This document shows, piece after piece, positions 24,888 through 32,909 of a stretch of 64,000 nt of DNA. The notes under the pieces are model-generated. The model was not told where the DNA came from. It worked only from the letters and a program-made list of their open reading frames with translations, and made no database searches. This DNA comes from Phycisphaerae bacterium (lineage in GTDB: Bacteria > Planctomycetota > Phycisphaerae > UBA1845 > PWPN01). The position numbers and the translations under genes were made by a program. The stretch spans positions 32,791 to 96,790 of the forward strand of contig JAUCQB010000161.1 of NCBI GenBank assembly GCA_030372985.1. Reading direction: 5' to 3'. Positions within the stretch are counted from its first letter, which is position 1. Each line of letters begins with the position of its first letter.

Positions 24888-26195
24888 GTGAATCGACGCG
24901 AATTCCTGACCAGAGGTGCCGGGACGGTGGCTGCAGCAGCGACGCTCGGCGAGTTCGCATTCGCGGCCTCGCCGCAGGAACACTCCAGGCCCGTGCGCCT
25001 GGGCATCGCGGGATTGGGCAACCGCGGCACACACCTCCTGCGCCTGGCCCTGGGCATCCCCGGCGTGTACGTCAAAGCCGTCTGCGACCTCAGCGAGGAC
25101 AACCTCAAGCGGGCGTCCGGGATCGTGCAGAAAGCCCAGGGCTCCGAGCCGGCCCTCTATGCCAAGGCCCCCAACGACTACGGCGCCATGGTCAAGCGCG
25201 ACGACATCGACGCCGTCCTGATCGCCACCCCGACCAAGTGGCACTGCCCCATGGCCATCGAAGCCATGAAGGCCGGCAAACACGTCGGCAGCGAGGTCCC
25301 CGCTGGCTTCCAACTCCAGGAACTCTGGGACCTGGTCAAGACCAAGGAGGCCACCGGCCGGCGATACATGCTGCTTGAGAACTATCTCTACATGCGGCAC
25401 ATCATGACGGTCTGGAACATGGTCCGCGCCGGCGTTCTTGGCGAGCCGTACTACGCCGAATGCGGCTATCTTCACGACTGCCGCTTCATGCTGTTCAAGA
25501 AGGACGGCTCGCTCGACTGGTGGGGCGACTGGGCGGCCAACAACTTCGGCAGCGACTACCCGACCCACGCCATGGGGCCGGTCAGCAAGTGGATGGGGCT
25601 CAACGAGGGCGACCGCATGGAGTACTGCACAAGCATGATGACCGCTCCGCGAGTCCTCCACGAATACGCGGTCAGGAAGTACGGTGCCGACAGCCCGCAG
25701 GGCAAGATCACCTGGGCCCTCGGCGAATTCGTCTCCACCCAGATCCGCACCGTCAACGGCCGGGTCATCCGGCTTGACTACGACGTCAATTCGCCCCGGC
25801 CCGCGGTCCTGCCCTACATGATCCAGGGTACCAAGGGGCTCTACGACTCGCGGCATGGCGTGTACATTGAACACGTGAGCCAGGGCGAGAAATGGGAGGA
25901 CCTGCGGAAGTACCGGGAGCAATATGACCACGCCTGCTGGAAACGCGACGCCCAGAAAGCCGAGAAAGCCGGTCACGGCGGCGGAGATTACTTTGCCGTA
26001 AGGGATTTCGTCGAAATGGTCCGGCAGGATCGCGAACCGTGGATCGACGTGTATGATGCCGCTTCTTGGAGCGTTCTCTACTGGTGTTCCCGCGAGTCGA
26101 TCGCCAACCGGAGCAGGACGGTGGATATCCCCGACTTCACCGACGGGCGATGGAAGGACCAGAACTGGCGGAAAGACAGCCATCGGCCGGCGTGA
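24888..26195 (+). CDS. Tat-exported Gfo/Idh/MocA protein, GH109-like
   Basis: A 435-residue NAD(P)-dependent Gfo/Idh/MocA-fold protein. The N-terminus NRREFLTRGAG is a Tat signal, implying the cofactor is loaded before export. The Rossmann motif is LGIAGLGNRG. The stretches MLLENYLYMRHIMTVWNMVR, AECGYLHDCR and DYPTHAMGPVSKWM closely resemble GH109 alpha-N-acetylgalactosaminidases, which use NAD+ transiently to break the glycosidic bond. The GTG start at 24888 is preceded by GGGAG; no ATG gives a sensible Tat leader. A plain oxidoreductase role remains possible. Confidence 0.82.
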   Translation: MNRREFLTRGAGTVAAAATLGEFAFAASPQEHSRPVRLGIAGLGNRGTHLLRLALGIPGVYVKAVCDLSEDNLKRASGIVQKAQGSEPALYAKAPNDYGAMVKRDDIDAVLIATPTKWHCPMAIEAMKAGKHVGSEVPAGFQLQELWDLVKTKEATGRRYMLLENYLYMRHIMTVWNMVRAGVLGEPYYAECGYLHDCRFMLFKKDGSLDWWGDWAANNFGSDYPTHAMGPVSKWMGLNEGDRMEYCTSMMTAPRVLHEYAVRKYGADSPQGKITWALGEFVSTQIRTVNGRVIRLDYDVNSPRPAVLPYMIQGTKGLYDSRHGVYIEHVSQGEKWEDLRKYREQYDHACWKRDAQKAEKAGHGGGDYFAVRDFVEMVRQDREPWIDVYDAASWSVLYWCSRESIANRSRTVDIPDFTDGRWKDQNWRKDSHRPA

Positions 26196-26200
26196 AGTGC

Positions 26201-26226
26201 GGGGGCTGGGGGCTGGGGACTGGGGG
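26201..26226 (+). other. G-rich tract with G-quadruplex potential
   Basis: Four runs of four or five guanines separated by CT, CT and ACT lie six bases after the stop of the GH109-like gene. The pattern fits an intramolecular G-quadruplex on the plus strand (and in the mRNA 3' end). Confidence 0.5.
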
Positions 26227-26257
26227 TTTGGTGTTGGAGGCAGTGAGCCGCCGAATT

Positions 26258-26280
26258 GGCTCAGGCTGAGCTTGTCGAAG
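26258..26280. repeat. Short widespread palindromic repeat (CTTCGACAAGCTCAGCC type)
   Basis: On the minus strand this reads CTTCGACAAGCTCAGCCTGA, with GCTCAGCCTGAGC as inner palindrome. It resembles a REP-like motif I recall from many unrelated bacterial genomes. It lies between two genes and has no coding function. Confidence 0.5.
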
Positions 26281-26332
26281 TCGTTCGGGCAGTGATGACC
26301 AGGCTATGACCAACCGAAAGGAACGGTGTGAC

Positions 26333-27013
26333 ATGACAACGCGACTGACAATGTTGGTGATCATCGTGGCGGCGATTCTTACCGGCGGCTGCACGGAGCC
26401 TCTGTTCACTACGCAGCGGCCGGCAGCGACGGCGACGGACATCGTCTTGCCGCCTCCCTCGACCAGCGGCGGCATGTCTTTCACCAAGGCCATGGCCGAC
26501 CGGCGATCGGTTCGCTCGTTCTCCAGCAAACCGGTCACCCAGGAGCAGATGTCGCAGTTGTGCTGGGCAGCCCAGGGCATCACCGACCAGCCGAGCGGCA
26601 AACGCACCGCTCCCTCGGCCATGGCCCAATACGCCGTGAATCTCTACGTGGTCAACAAGGAAGGCTGCTACGAATACCTGCCCGGCCCGCACGCCCTGCG
26701 GCCAATGAGCGGGGCGGAAGCGATGGGCCAGCTTCGAGGCGCATGCTGGCAGCCGTCGGTCGGCTCGGCACCGCTGTGCATGATCATCACCATCGACGTC
26801 GAGCGGCTGAAACCCCGCTGCGGCAAGATGGCCGAACAGTACAGCCTGCTGGAGGCGGGGCACGTGGCGCAGAATGTGTTGCTGCAGGCCACTGCTCTTG
26901 AACTGGCGAGCGTCCCGGTGGGCGGATTCGACGCCAATGCCGTCGGAAAGGCGATGAAGATCCCGGCTCCGCAGCGGGTGGTATACCTTCTGCCGATCGG
27001 CGTCAAGAAGTAA
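26333..27013 (+). CDS. SagB/nitroreductase-family lipoprotein
   Basis: A 226-residue nitroreductase-fold protein of the SagB-like type. VVAAILTGGC near the N-terminus is a lipobox. The FMN-binding arginines fall in ADRRSVRSFSSKPVTQEQMS, and the core continues through QLCWAAQGITD to LLEAGHVAQNVLLQATAL and a final YLLPIGVKK. In peptide clusters SagB enzymes oxidise azolines, but stand-alone exported members have no assigned substrate. GGA lies about ten bases before the ATG at 26333; an earlier ATG at 26306 has no such site. Confidence 0.8.
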   Translation: MTTRLTMLVIIVAAILTGGCTEPLFTTQRPAATATDIVLPPPSTSGGMSFTKAMADRRSVRSFSSKPVTQEQMSQLCWAAQGITDQPSGKRTAPSAMAQYAVNLYVVNKEGCYEYLPGPHALRPMSGAEAMGQLRGACWQPSVGSAPLCMIITIDVERLKPRCGKMAEQYSLLEAGHVAQNVLLQATALELASVPVGGFDANAVGKAMKIPAPQRVVYLLPIGVKK

Positions 27014-27042
27014 CGCGGCAGGTTTCGTTCGCCGCGGCGACC

Positions 27043-27531
27043 TCAACACTGCCCTACTTGCCCGGCCGGGCTGGGGAAGAACAGCGTTGTCTTGATGTCC
27101 GGGTCGAAGCCGCGCCCGAATTTGACCTCCAGAACCTCCTGCATGATCACGTCGGCGGTCGTGGTGACCGGGGCGGTACCGGTCTCCAGGTGCCCGCCGT
27201 GCAGGTGCCCGTTGCTGTCCACGAAGGTGATGTGCAGGTGCGGTTCGATGCCGCCGTCCTCCAGTTCGCAGATCATCCCCTGGGCCCCGCAAATGGCGAT
27301 CGGGCCGGTCAGTTCGATCTTTTTGGCGACCACGCCGACCGGACTCTCCTTTGAGGGCCTCGCCACCTCGACAACCGCCCGATCCACCCCGCCGATGATG
27401 ACCGGAATGTAGGCCGCCCTGATGTTGTTGGCCTCGGCCAGTTCCTTGAGACCGCCCAGCAGATCGGTTCCCGGCCGAAGCCGCGCTACCACTGTCCGTC
27501 CCGCCTTGCCCACCGCACCGTAGTATGCCAT
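27043..27531 (-). CDS. PPC/DUF296 domain protein
   Basis: A 162-residue single-domain PPC (DUF296) protein. Typical features are RLRPGTDLLGGLKELAEANNI, a GxxxxxxL core and the metal-binding-like IEPHLHITFVDSNGHLHGGHL. Plant relatives bind AT-rich DNA; bacterial single-domain forms are trimeric and of unknown role. GAGGT lies four bases before the start at 27531; the frame extends ten codons upstream. Convergent with the SagB-like gene. Confidence 0.82.
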   Translation of the reverse strand: MAYYGAVGKAGRTVVARLRPGTDLLGGLKELAEANNIRAAYIPVIIGGVDRAVVEVARPSKESPVGVVAKKIELTGPIAICGAQGMICELEDGGIEPHLHITFVDSNGHLHGGHLETGTAPVTTTADVIMQEVLEVKFGRGFDPDIKTTLFFPSPAGQVGQC

Positions 27532-27710
27532 GCTGACCTCACTGATCGATTTGAGATTCAAAGATTTGAGATTTCAAATCCACACTCATGACTCATCACT
27601 TATGCTTCCCGAGCCCCCGGGCTTGGGCTGCGTCTCTGGCCGCTGTACACGGCCGGTCTTTGGGGCGATATTATGACTCCTTTGTGGCCGATTCGCGAGA
27701 GGCAAGACAA

Positions 27711-28832
27711 ATGAGAATACCAGCGACAAGCCGGGCCTTCGTGGTTGACGGCACAGGCAAAGGTGCTATCCAGGAAATCCCGATTCCCAAGACCGGCCCC
27801 GACGACGTGCTGATCCGCATGGAAGGCATCTATGGCTGTGCCGGGGGCGACACCATCGTCTACAGCGGCAAGCACCCGCACTCGCTCGGCAAGTATCCGC
27901 TGATTCTGGGGCACGAGGGTGTCGGCGTGGTCGCGGCCATCGGCGCCGAGGCCGCCCGCAGGCGGGGCCTCAAGGCCGGGGACCGGGTGGCCGTCGAGGT
28001 CATGATTCCCTGCGATACCAACGGCCCGGAGGCCTGTGAACAGTGCCGGGCGGGCGAGTACCAGCTTTGCGAGAAGAACCAGCAGCATGGCGTGTCGATG
28101 CCCTTGTCGCTGGAGCATGGCCTGTGGGGCATGTACTCGGACTTCCTCATGGTCCACCCGCGGGCGATCACCCACCGCTTCCCTGAGAACGTCGACATGG
28201 CCAACGCGGTGGCCACGGCCTTTCTGGCCAACGCGGTTCGATGGACGGAGGTCAAGGGCAAAGTGCAGAAGGGCGAGGTAGTGGCCATCTTCGGACCGGG
28301 CCCGCAGGGCGTGGGCGGTGCGGCCGTCGCTACCTATCGCGGGGCAGTTCCCGTCCTTATCGGACTGAGTACCGACCAGGCCCGTTTCGACATCGCCGTG
28401 GGAATCGGGGTGGTCAAGGCCGACCATATCATTCGAGCGGACAAGGAAGATGTGGTCGAGAGAATCAAATCGCTCACCAACGGCAAGGGATGTCACCTTG
28501 CGATCGAGTGCTCGGGGGCAGACCCGGCGGTCGGCCCATGGCTGAAGGTGCTGCGCAAGCGAGGACGAGGCGTCATCTGCGGTTACCACGGCGGCCGGGA
28601 GATCACCGTTCCCATCGATCAGATCGCCACCAAGGAACTCAACATCCAGGGTGCCTGGGGACAGGCCGGCGGTTGGCAACTGGCCATCGAGATGCTGGGC
28701 AGACAGGTCTTCGACTTTGCCCCCATGATCACGAACCGCTACAGGATTGACCAGTTGAACGAGGTGGTCCCCACGCTCAAGGACCCCTCCAGGATCACCA
28801 TGAAAGCTTTGTTTGTGCCGTTGCCGCTGTAG
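27711..28832 (+). CDS. Zinc-dependent alcohol dehydrogenase family protein (MDR)
   Basis: A 373-residue medium-chain dehydrogenase/reductase. The catalytic zinc region is GIYGCAGGD and GHEGVGVV. A structural zinc lobe with Cys ligands follows in PCDTNGPEACEQCRAGEYQLC (clipped). The Rossmann motif is FGPGPQGVGGAAV. The substrate is probably a sugar or polyol given the neighbours, but that is inference. AGAGG lies nine bases before the ATG at 27711. The isomerase-like gene follows after 36 bases, suggesting a two-gene operon. Confidence 0.85.
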   Translation: MRIPATSRAFVVDGTGKGAIQEIPIPKTGPDDVLIRMEGIYGCAGGDTIVYSGKHPHSLGKYPLILGHEGVGVVAAIGAEAARRRGLKAGDRVAVEVMIPCDTNGPEACEQCRAGEYQLCEKNQQHGVSMPLSLEHGLWGMYSDFLMVHPRAITHRFPENVDMANAVATAFLANAVRWTEVKGKVQKGEVVAIFGPGPQGVGGAAVATYRGAVPVLIGLSTDQARFDIAVGIGVVKADHIIRADKEDVVERIKSLTNGKGCHLAIECSGADPAVGPWLKVLRKRGRGVICGYHGGREITVPIDQIATKELNIQGAWGQAGGWQLAIEMLGRQVFDFAPMITNRYRIDQLNEVVPTLKDPSRITMKALFVPLPL

Positions 28833-28868
28833 AATCGTGCTCTCAGGAGCAGTGATGGGAGGCCGACG

Positions 28869-29846
28869 ATGCAGAAAGAACGAATGAACCGAAGAAACGT
28901 TCTGAAGGGAGCTGTGGGTGTTGGTGTCACTGCAGCTCTTGGAGCCAGGCGCCTCACAGCGGCAGATGAGACCGGGTCCGATACGAAGAAGGCCCGGTCG
29001 ATCCGGTTAGGCGGCCCTGTCTTTGACAGGACACAAGACCCGGAGGAGTTGGCCCTGGCTCACCGCAAGCTGGGCTATCGGGCCGCATATTGCCCGAACG
29101 TCAAACTCGCCGATAAGGAGCGGATCAAGGCGTTCCGCGACGCCTACGCCAAACATGACGTGGTCATTGCCGAGGTCGGGCGATGGGTCAACCTTCTGGA
29201 CGCCGACCCGGCCAAGCGGAAGGCCAATCTTGAAGCGGTGATTGAAGGGTTGGCCCTGGCCGAGGCGATCGGGGCCTTGTGCTGCGTGGACATCGCCGGC
29301 TCCTTCAGCACTGAGTCCTGGTTCGGGCCCCACCCCGACAACCTCTCCCAGAGGTTCTTCGACGCTGCGGTCGAGAACGCCCGCAAGATCATCGATGCGG
29401 TGAAGCCCAAGAAAGCCCGGTTCTGCTACGAGATGATGGGTTGGGCCCTGCCCGACAGCCCTGATTCCTACGTCCGCCTGATCGAGGCCATCGACCGCCC
29501 GGCCTTTGGGGTTCACCTCGACCCCTGCAACCTGATCAACTGCCCTGAGCGTTTCTACCGCAACGCCGACCTGCTCAGCGAGTGCTTCGACAAGCTGGGC
29601 CGGTGGATCGTGAGCTGCCATGCCAAGGATCTGGTCTGGAGAGTGGAGATGAACGTTCACTTCGAGGAGGTTCCGCCGGGTTCAGGCAAGCTCGATTACG
29701 GGACGTTTCTGCGACGCCTGACTGCCCTGGATCATGGCGCCCCGCTCATGATCGAACACTGCGCCGACGAGGTCCAATACACCCAGGGCCGCGAGTACCT
29801 CCTGGGCCTGGGACGCAAGATCGGCGTCGATTTCGGGCAGGCTTAG
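28869..29846 (+). CDS. Tat-exported sugar phosphate isomerase/epimerase-like TIM-barrel protein
   Basis: A 325-residue AP-endonuclease-2-type TIM barrel (xylose-isomerase-like). The Tat signal is MNRRNVLKGAVGVGVT. Metal ligands expected for the family appear in CYEMMGW, VHLDPCNL, SCHAKD and the C-terminal IEHC. Such exported isomerase-like proteins are abundant in planctomycetes and usually of unknown substrate. GGGAGG stands eight bases before the ATG. It is likely cotranscribed with the upstream dehydrogenase. Confidence 0.85.
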   Translation: MQKERMNRRNVLKGAVGVGVTAALGARRLTAADETGSDTKKARSIRLGGPVFDRTQDPEELALAHRKLGYRAAYCPNVKLADKERIKAFRDAYAKHDVVIAEVGRWVNLLDADPAKRKANLEAVIEGLALAEAIGALCCVDIAGSFSTESWFGPHPDNLSQRFFDAAVENARKIIDAVKPKKARFCYEMMGWALPDSPDSYVRLIEAIDRPAFGVHLDPCNLINCPERFYRNADLLSECFDKLGRWIVSCHAKDLVWRVEMNVHFEEVPPGSGKLDYGTFLRRLTALDHGAPLMIEHCADEVQYTQGREYLLGLGRKIGVDFGQA

Positions 29847-30213
29847 CCCTTTTGGGCCAGATTCGAGCCTCAGCTACGGTACGATAAACCGTCTCGGACG
29901 CCGAGACAGCCTCGTTGCCGGCTTCCAGGCAGGAACGCAGGAGCCTCTGCAGGCACGGGCTTCCAGCCCGTCGTTGACCGGTGAGATGCCGATTCCACAC
30001 GATGATCGTTTCTGCTGCGTTTCTGCTTGGCAGGGGTTGAGCTGGTTGTGACGGTGGGGGCGTCTCTGGTGCAAACCCGGACGAAAGACAGTATAATAAC
30101 GGATTCTGCGGACCGACGTTTGCCCTGGACGGCCGGGCCGGGGGGGCTTGGATGCCGACCGACAAGCAGAATGCGCCCGTGCGGGGCAGTGATGACGACG
30201 CGGTGAGAAGACT
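29847..30213. other. Intergenic region with two perfect hairpins and a -10-like box
   Basis: GTCTCGG and CCGAGAC (29891-29907) form a 7-bp stem, and ACGGGCT with AGCCCGT (29955-29971) forms a second; the latter has the GGGCTTCCAGCCC core seen in short palindromic repeats. A TATAAT at 30092-30097 without a good -35 could belong to the promoter of the glycosyltransferase gene. I see no gene here. Confidence 0.5.
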
Positions 30214-31323
30214 ATGAAGATCCTGGCTCTTGAACCTTACCACGGCGGAAGTCACAAGGCTTTCCTCAGTGGCTGGTCCTCCAACAGCCGGCATGAGTGG
30301 ACGGTGTTGGGATTGCCGGCCTACAAGTGGAAGTGGCGCATGCGCCACGCCGCCATCACCTTCGCCGACCAGGTCAGCCAGCTTCTCAGATCGGGCGCCA
30401 GTTGGGAACTCATTTACTGTTCCGACATGCTCAACCTGGCTGAGTTCCTGGGGCTGCTCCCCGTGGAAATGCGGCATTTGCCGACGCTGGTCTACTTCCA
30501 CGAGAACCAACTGACCTACCCCGTACGGTTCGAGACCGACCGGGACTTCCACTACATCCTGAGCAACGTTGTCACCGCTCTGGCGGCCAAGCGGGTATGG
30601 TTCAATTCGGCGTACCACCGTGATTCGTTCCTGGAAGGTCTGCCGGCCTTCCTCAAGCGAATGCCGGACTACCAGCCGCTCGATGCCGCCGACCGTATCC
30701 GAGCCAAGAGCGACATTCGCCCGCAGGGCGTCCAGGAGTTTCCCAAGCGCGCCGAACGCATGCCCGGGCCGATTCGCATTCTCTGGGCCGCCCGCTGGGA
30801 ACATGACAAGAACCCCGACGCGTTCTTTCTGGCACTCAAGTCCCTCAAGCTCGCCGGCGTGGATTTCCGCGTCAGCGTCATCGGCGAGCAATTCCGCGAG
30901 CGGCCGCCGATTTTTGACTGGGCCCGGCAGTACTTCTTTCACCACATCGATCGCTGGGGCTTCCAGGAGTCGCGGCAGGACTATGAGGAAGCCCTCATGG
31001 AGGCCGACGTCTTCGTCTCGACGGCCAACCATGAATTCTTCGGCATTACCGCGGCCGAAGCCATTGCCGCCGGAGCCTACCCGCTCCTGCCGAAACGGCT
31101 GGCCTATCCCGAGATTCTCGATCCCAAGGTTGCCGGCGACGTCTCGTGCTTCTTTTATGAGCGGGAGGCCGAGGGGCTGGCCGAGCGGCTGGGCGAGCTG
31201 GCCGAACTCCTCAGTAAGGGAGATCTTTGGCAGGGCGACCCCGAGCACGCCAAGCGAGCCACCGCGCGATTCTCCTGGAGCAGGCTGGCCCCCATTCTGG
31301 ATGAAGCGATCGAGTCGGTGTGA
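30214..31323 (+). CDS. GTDC1/QTMAN-like glycosyltransferase (DUF3524)
   Basis: A 369-residue GT-B glycosyltransferase. The N-terminal DUF3524 domain carries ILALEPYHGGSHKAFL, LPAYKWKWRMR, CSDMLNLAEFLGL and YFHENQLTYPV. The C-terminal GT4-like half has WAARWEHDKNPDAFF and STANHEFFGITAAEAIAAG. The human relative GTDC1 (QTMAN) transfers mannose to queuosine in tRNA-Asp; whether bacterial members share this substrate is inference. AGAAG lies four bases before the ATG. No queuosine synthesis gene is in the window. Confidence 0.88.
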   Translation: MKILALEPYHGGSHKAFLSGWSSNSRHEWTVLGLPAYKWKWRMRHAAITFADQVSQLLRSGASWELIYCSDMLNLAEFLGLLPVEMRHLPTLVYFHENQLTYPVRFETDRDFHYILSNVVTALAAKRVWFNSAYHRDSFLEGLPAFLKRMPDYQPLDAADRIRAKSDIRPQGVQEFPKRAERMPGPIRILWAARWEHDKNPDAFFLALKSLKLAGVDFRVSVIGEQFRERPPIFDWARQYFFHHIDRWGFQESRQDYEEALMEADVFVSTANHEFFGITAAEAIAAGAYPLLPKRLAYPEILDPKVAGDVSCFFYEREAEGLAERLGELAELLSKGDLWQGDPEHAKRATARFSWSRLAPILDEAIESV

Positions 31324-31344
31324 TCGGTCGACAACGGGCGCATG

Positions 31345-31369
31345 AAAACGGCCGGGATAACCCGGCCGT
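31345..31369 (-). terminator. Intrinsic terminator of the CAP-domain gene
   Basis: A perfect 9-bp stem, ACGGCCGGG/CCCGGCCGT, with loop TTAT on the minus strand is followed by TTTTC. It lies about 30 bases past the stop of the minus-strand CAP gene and may also stop the convergent glycosyltransferase transcript. Confidence 0.75.
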
Positions 31370-31397
31370 CTCCTCCTCATCTCGATCTCGCAATTCG

Positions 31398-32000
31398 TTA
31401 CTCCACGTGGTATGCGAACTCCTGGGCCCAGTAGTTGCGCCCGGTGATCGGATCCACGAAGTGGCCCAGTCCCACGTACACGTAGCTGGGCTCCAGCATG
31501 TTCAGTTGGTGCGACGGGCTGTTGTCCCAGGCCCGCATGACTGCCTGCACGGTGCGCTGCCCGGCCGCCAGATTCTCGCCCACATACCGGTGGCAGAAGC
31601 CGAATTCCATCGCCCGGTCGCCCGGTTCAAGCCCTTCGGGCGTGAGATGGGCGAAGTAACCGCGTTCGTACATATCCGACAGATGAGCCTGAGCCGCAGC
31701 TTCCAGGCGTTTGCTGTAAACCAACGGCGAGAGACCGTGATTCGCGCGGTAGTTGTTCAGTTCAGCGAACAGCCGACTCTGGACGACGGTTTCCGGGTTC
31801 CCCAGCTCAAGGCAGGGTTCTTGAGCGTCGAGACTGTCGCCCGCATCTGCAACGTCCCCGTCGAGACGCAGAAGACTGAACACGTCCTGCGAGCCGGTAT
31901 CGGCGGGGCTGCTGGGAAGCACACCGCCGTTGCAGCCGACCAAGGCCGCGAAGATCAGGACGGCGAGAGCCGAAACAGAATGTTGCCACTGGCTACGCAT
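31398..32000 (-). CDS. CAP/SCP-domain lipoprotein
   Basis: A 200-residue protein with lipobox AALVGC (Cys at about 23), an acidic linker and a CAP (SCP/PR-1) domain from about 75. Visible CAP elements are LFAELNNYRANHGLSPLVY, QAHLSDMYERGYFAHLTPEG, VGENLAAG and SPSHQLNMLEPSYVYVGLG. The conserved His and Glu of the CAP cavity are present. Bacterial CAP proteins are exported and mostly of unknown function. A terminator follows downstream. Confidence 0.88.
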   Translation of the reverse strand: MRSQWQHSVSALAVLIFAALVGCNGGVLPSSPADTGSQDVFSLLRLDGDVADAGDSLDAQEPCLELGNPETVVQSRLFAELNNYRANHGLSPLVYSKRLEAAAQAHLSDMYERGYFAHLTPEGLEPGDRAMEFGFCHRYVGENLAAGQRTVQAVMRAWDNSPSHQLNMLEPSYVYVGLGHFVDPITGRNYWAQEFAYHVE

Positions 32001-32170
32001 CGTGCTGTTGTCCGGAAAGTGCCGGCGAATCGCACTTTGCGGATCATATCACGACGACCGCCTCCAAGTCATCACCCGACACACAAGAAATCTTGAAAAA
32101 ACGCTCCGGTGTTGCTGCCCAGGCCCTCTTATCGGCGTAAAAACAATATCGGACGCTGGGAGCATTTTGC

Positions 32171-32842
32171 CTATTTTCTCCGGATTGACCGGATCACCAC
32201 CTGATCGGCAGGAATGGACGTAAAAGCGCCGCCGCGATTCTCGGTTGGGACGGCACCGATCTTCTCCACGACGTCCATACCTTCGATGACCTCGCCAAAC
32301 GCGCAGTAGCCGCCGTCCAGCATCGCGTTGTGTTTGAGATTGATATAGAACTGACAGGTGGCCGAGTTGGGATCGGGCGTACGGGCCATGGCGATGCTGC
32401 CGCGAGTGTTCTGGCGGCCTTTCTTGCCTTCGTTGATGATCGGGGCGCGGGTTTCCTTCTCGCGCAGACTGGTGTCAAAACCGCCCCCCTGGATCACGAA
32501 GCCTTTTTCGACCCGATGGATAATGGTGTTGTCGTAGAACTTGTCATCAACATATTGCAGGAAATTCGTCACCGTGATCGGAGTGCGCTTGTCGTCGAGC
32601 TGCACGACCATCGTTCCCAGGCTGGTCTCGATCACTACTTGGGTATTGGCCGGCTGAGAAGCGGGAGCGGTGGCGGCCGGGACCGGCTTGGGCGCAGGCT
32701 TGGGTTCCGGGGCCTTGGCCGGCGGCTTGTAGGTCGGCGGCGCGGTCGCGGAGGAATCGGTGTCGTCTGTCGATGAATTGCAGGCCGGCAGGGCCATCAC
32801 GAACAGAGCCAAAAGGAACAATCCCATAGTACGTGTTCTCAT
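32171..32842 (-). CDS. Cyclophilin-type peptidyl-prolyl isomerase lipoprotein
   Basis: A 223-residue exported foldase. The lipobox is ALPAC (Cys at 21), followed by a Pro/Ala/Lys-rich tether with PASQPANT, then a cyclophilin domain from about 70. Domain motifs are VTNFLQYVDDKFYDNTIIHR, GFVIQGGGF, SATCQFYINL and AFGEVIEGMDVVEKI. GGAGG lies seven bases before the ATG at 32842; the longer frame upstream has no such site. It probably assists folding of proteins in the periplasm-like compartment. Confidence 0.92.
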   Translation of the reverse strand: MRTRTMGLFLLALFVMALPACNSSTDDTDSSATAPPTYKPPAKAPEPKPAPKPVPAATAPASQPANTQVVIETSLGTMVVQLDDKRTPITVTNFLQYVDDKFYDNTIIHRVEKGFVIQGGGFDTSLREKETRAPIINEGKKGRQNTRGSIAMARTPDPNSATCQFYINLKHNAMLDGGYCAFGEVIEGMDVVEKIGAVPTENRGGAFTSIPADQVVIRSIRRK

Positions 32843-32909
32843 CTCAAGACCTCCATCAAAACGCGGGTACCATTTCGGTTTGCCATGATAACGCTGAATC
32901 TGGATGGTG

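Noticed and set aside
23877..26183. 768-codon open frame opposite the esterase and GH109-like genes
   Set aside because: It spans two convincing plus-strand genes and their gap, with no recognisable content.
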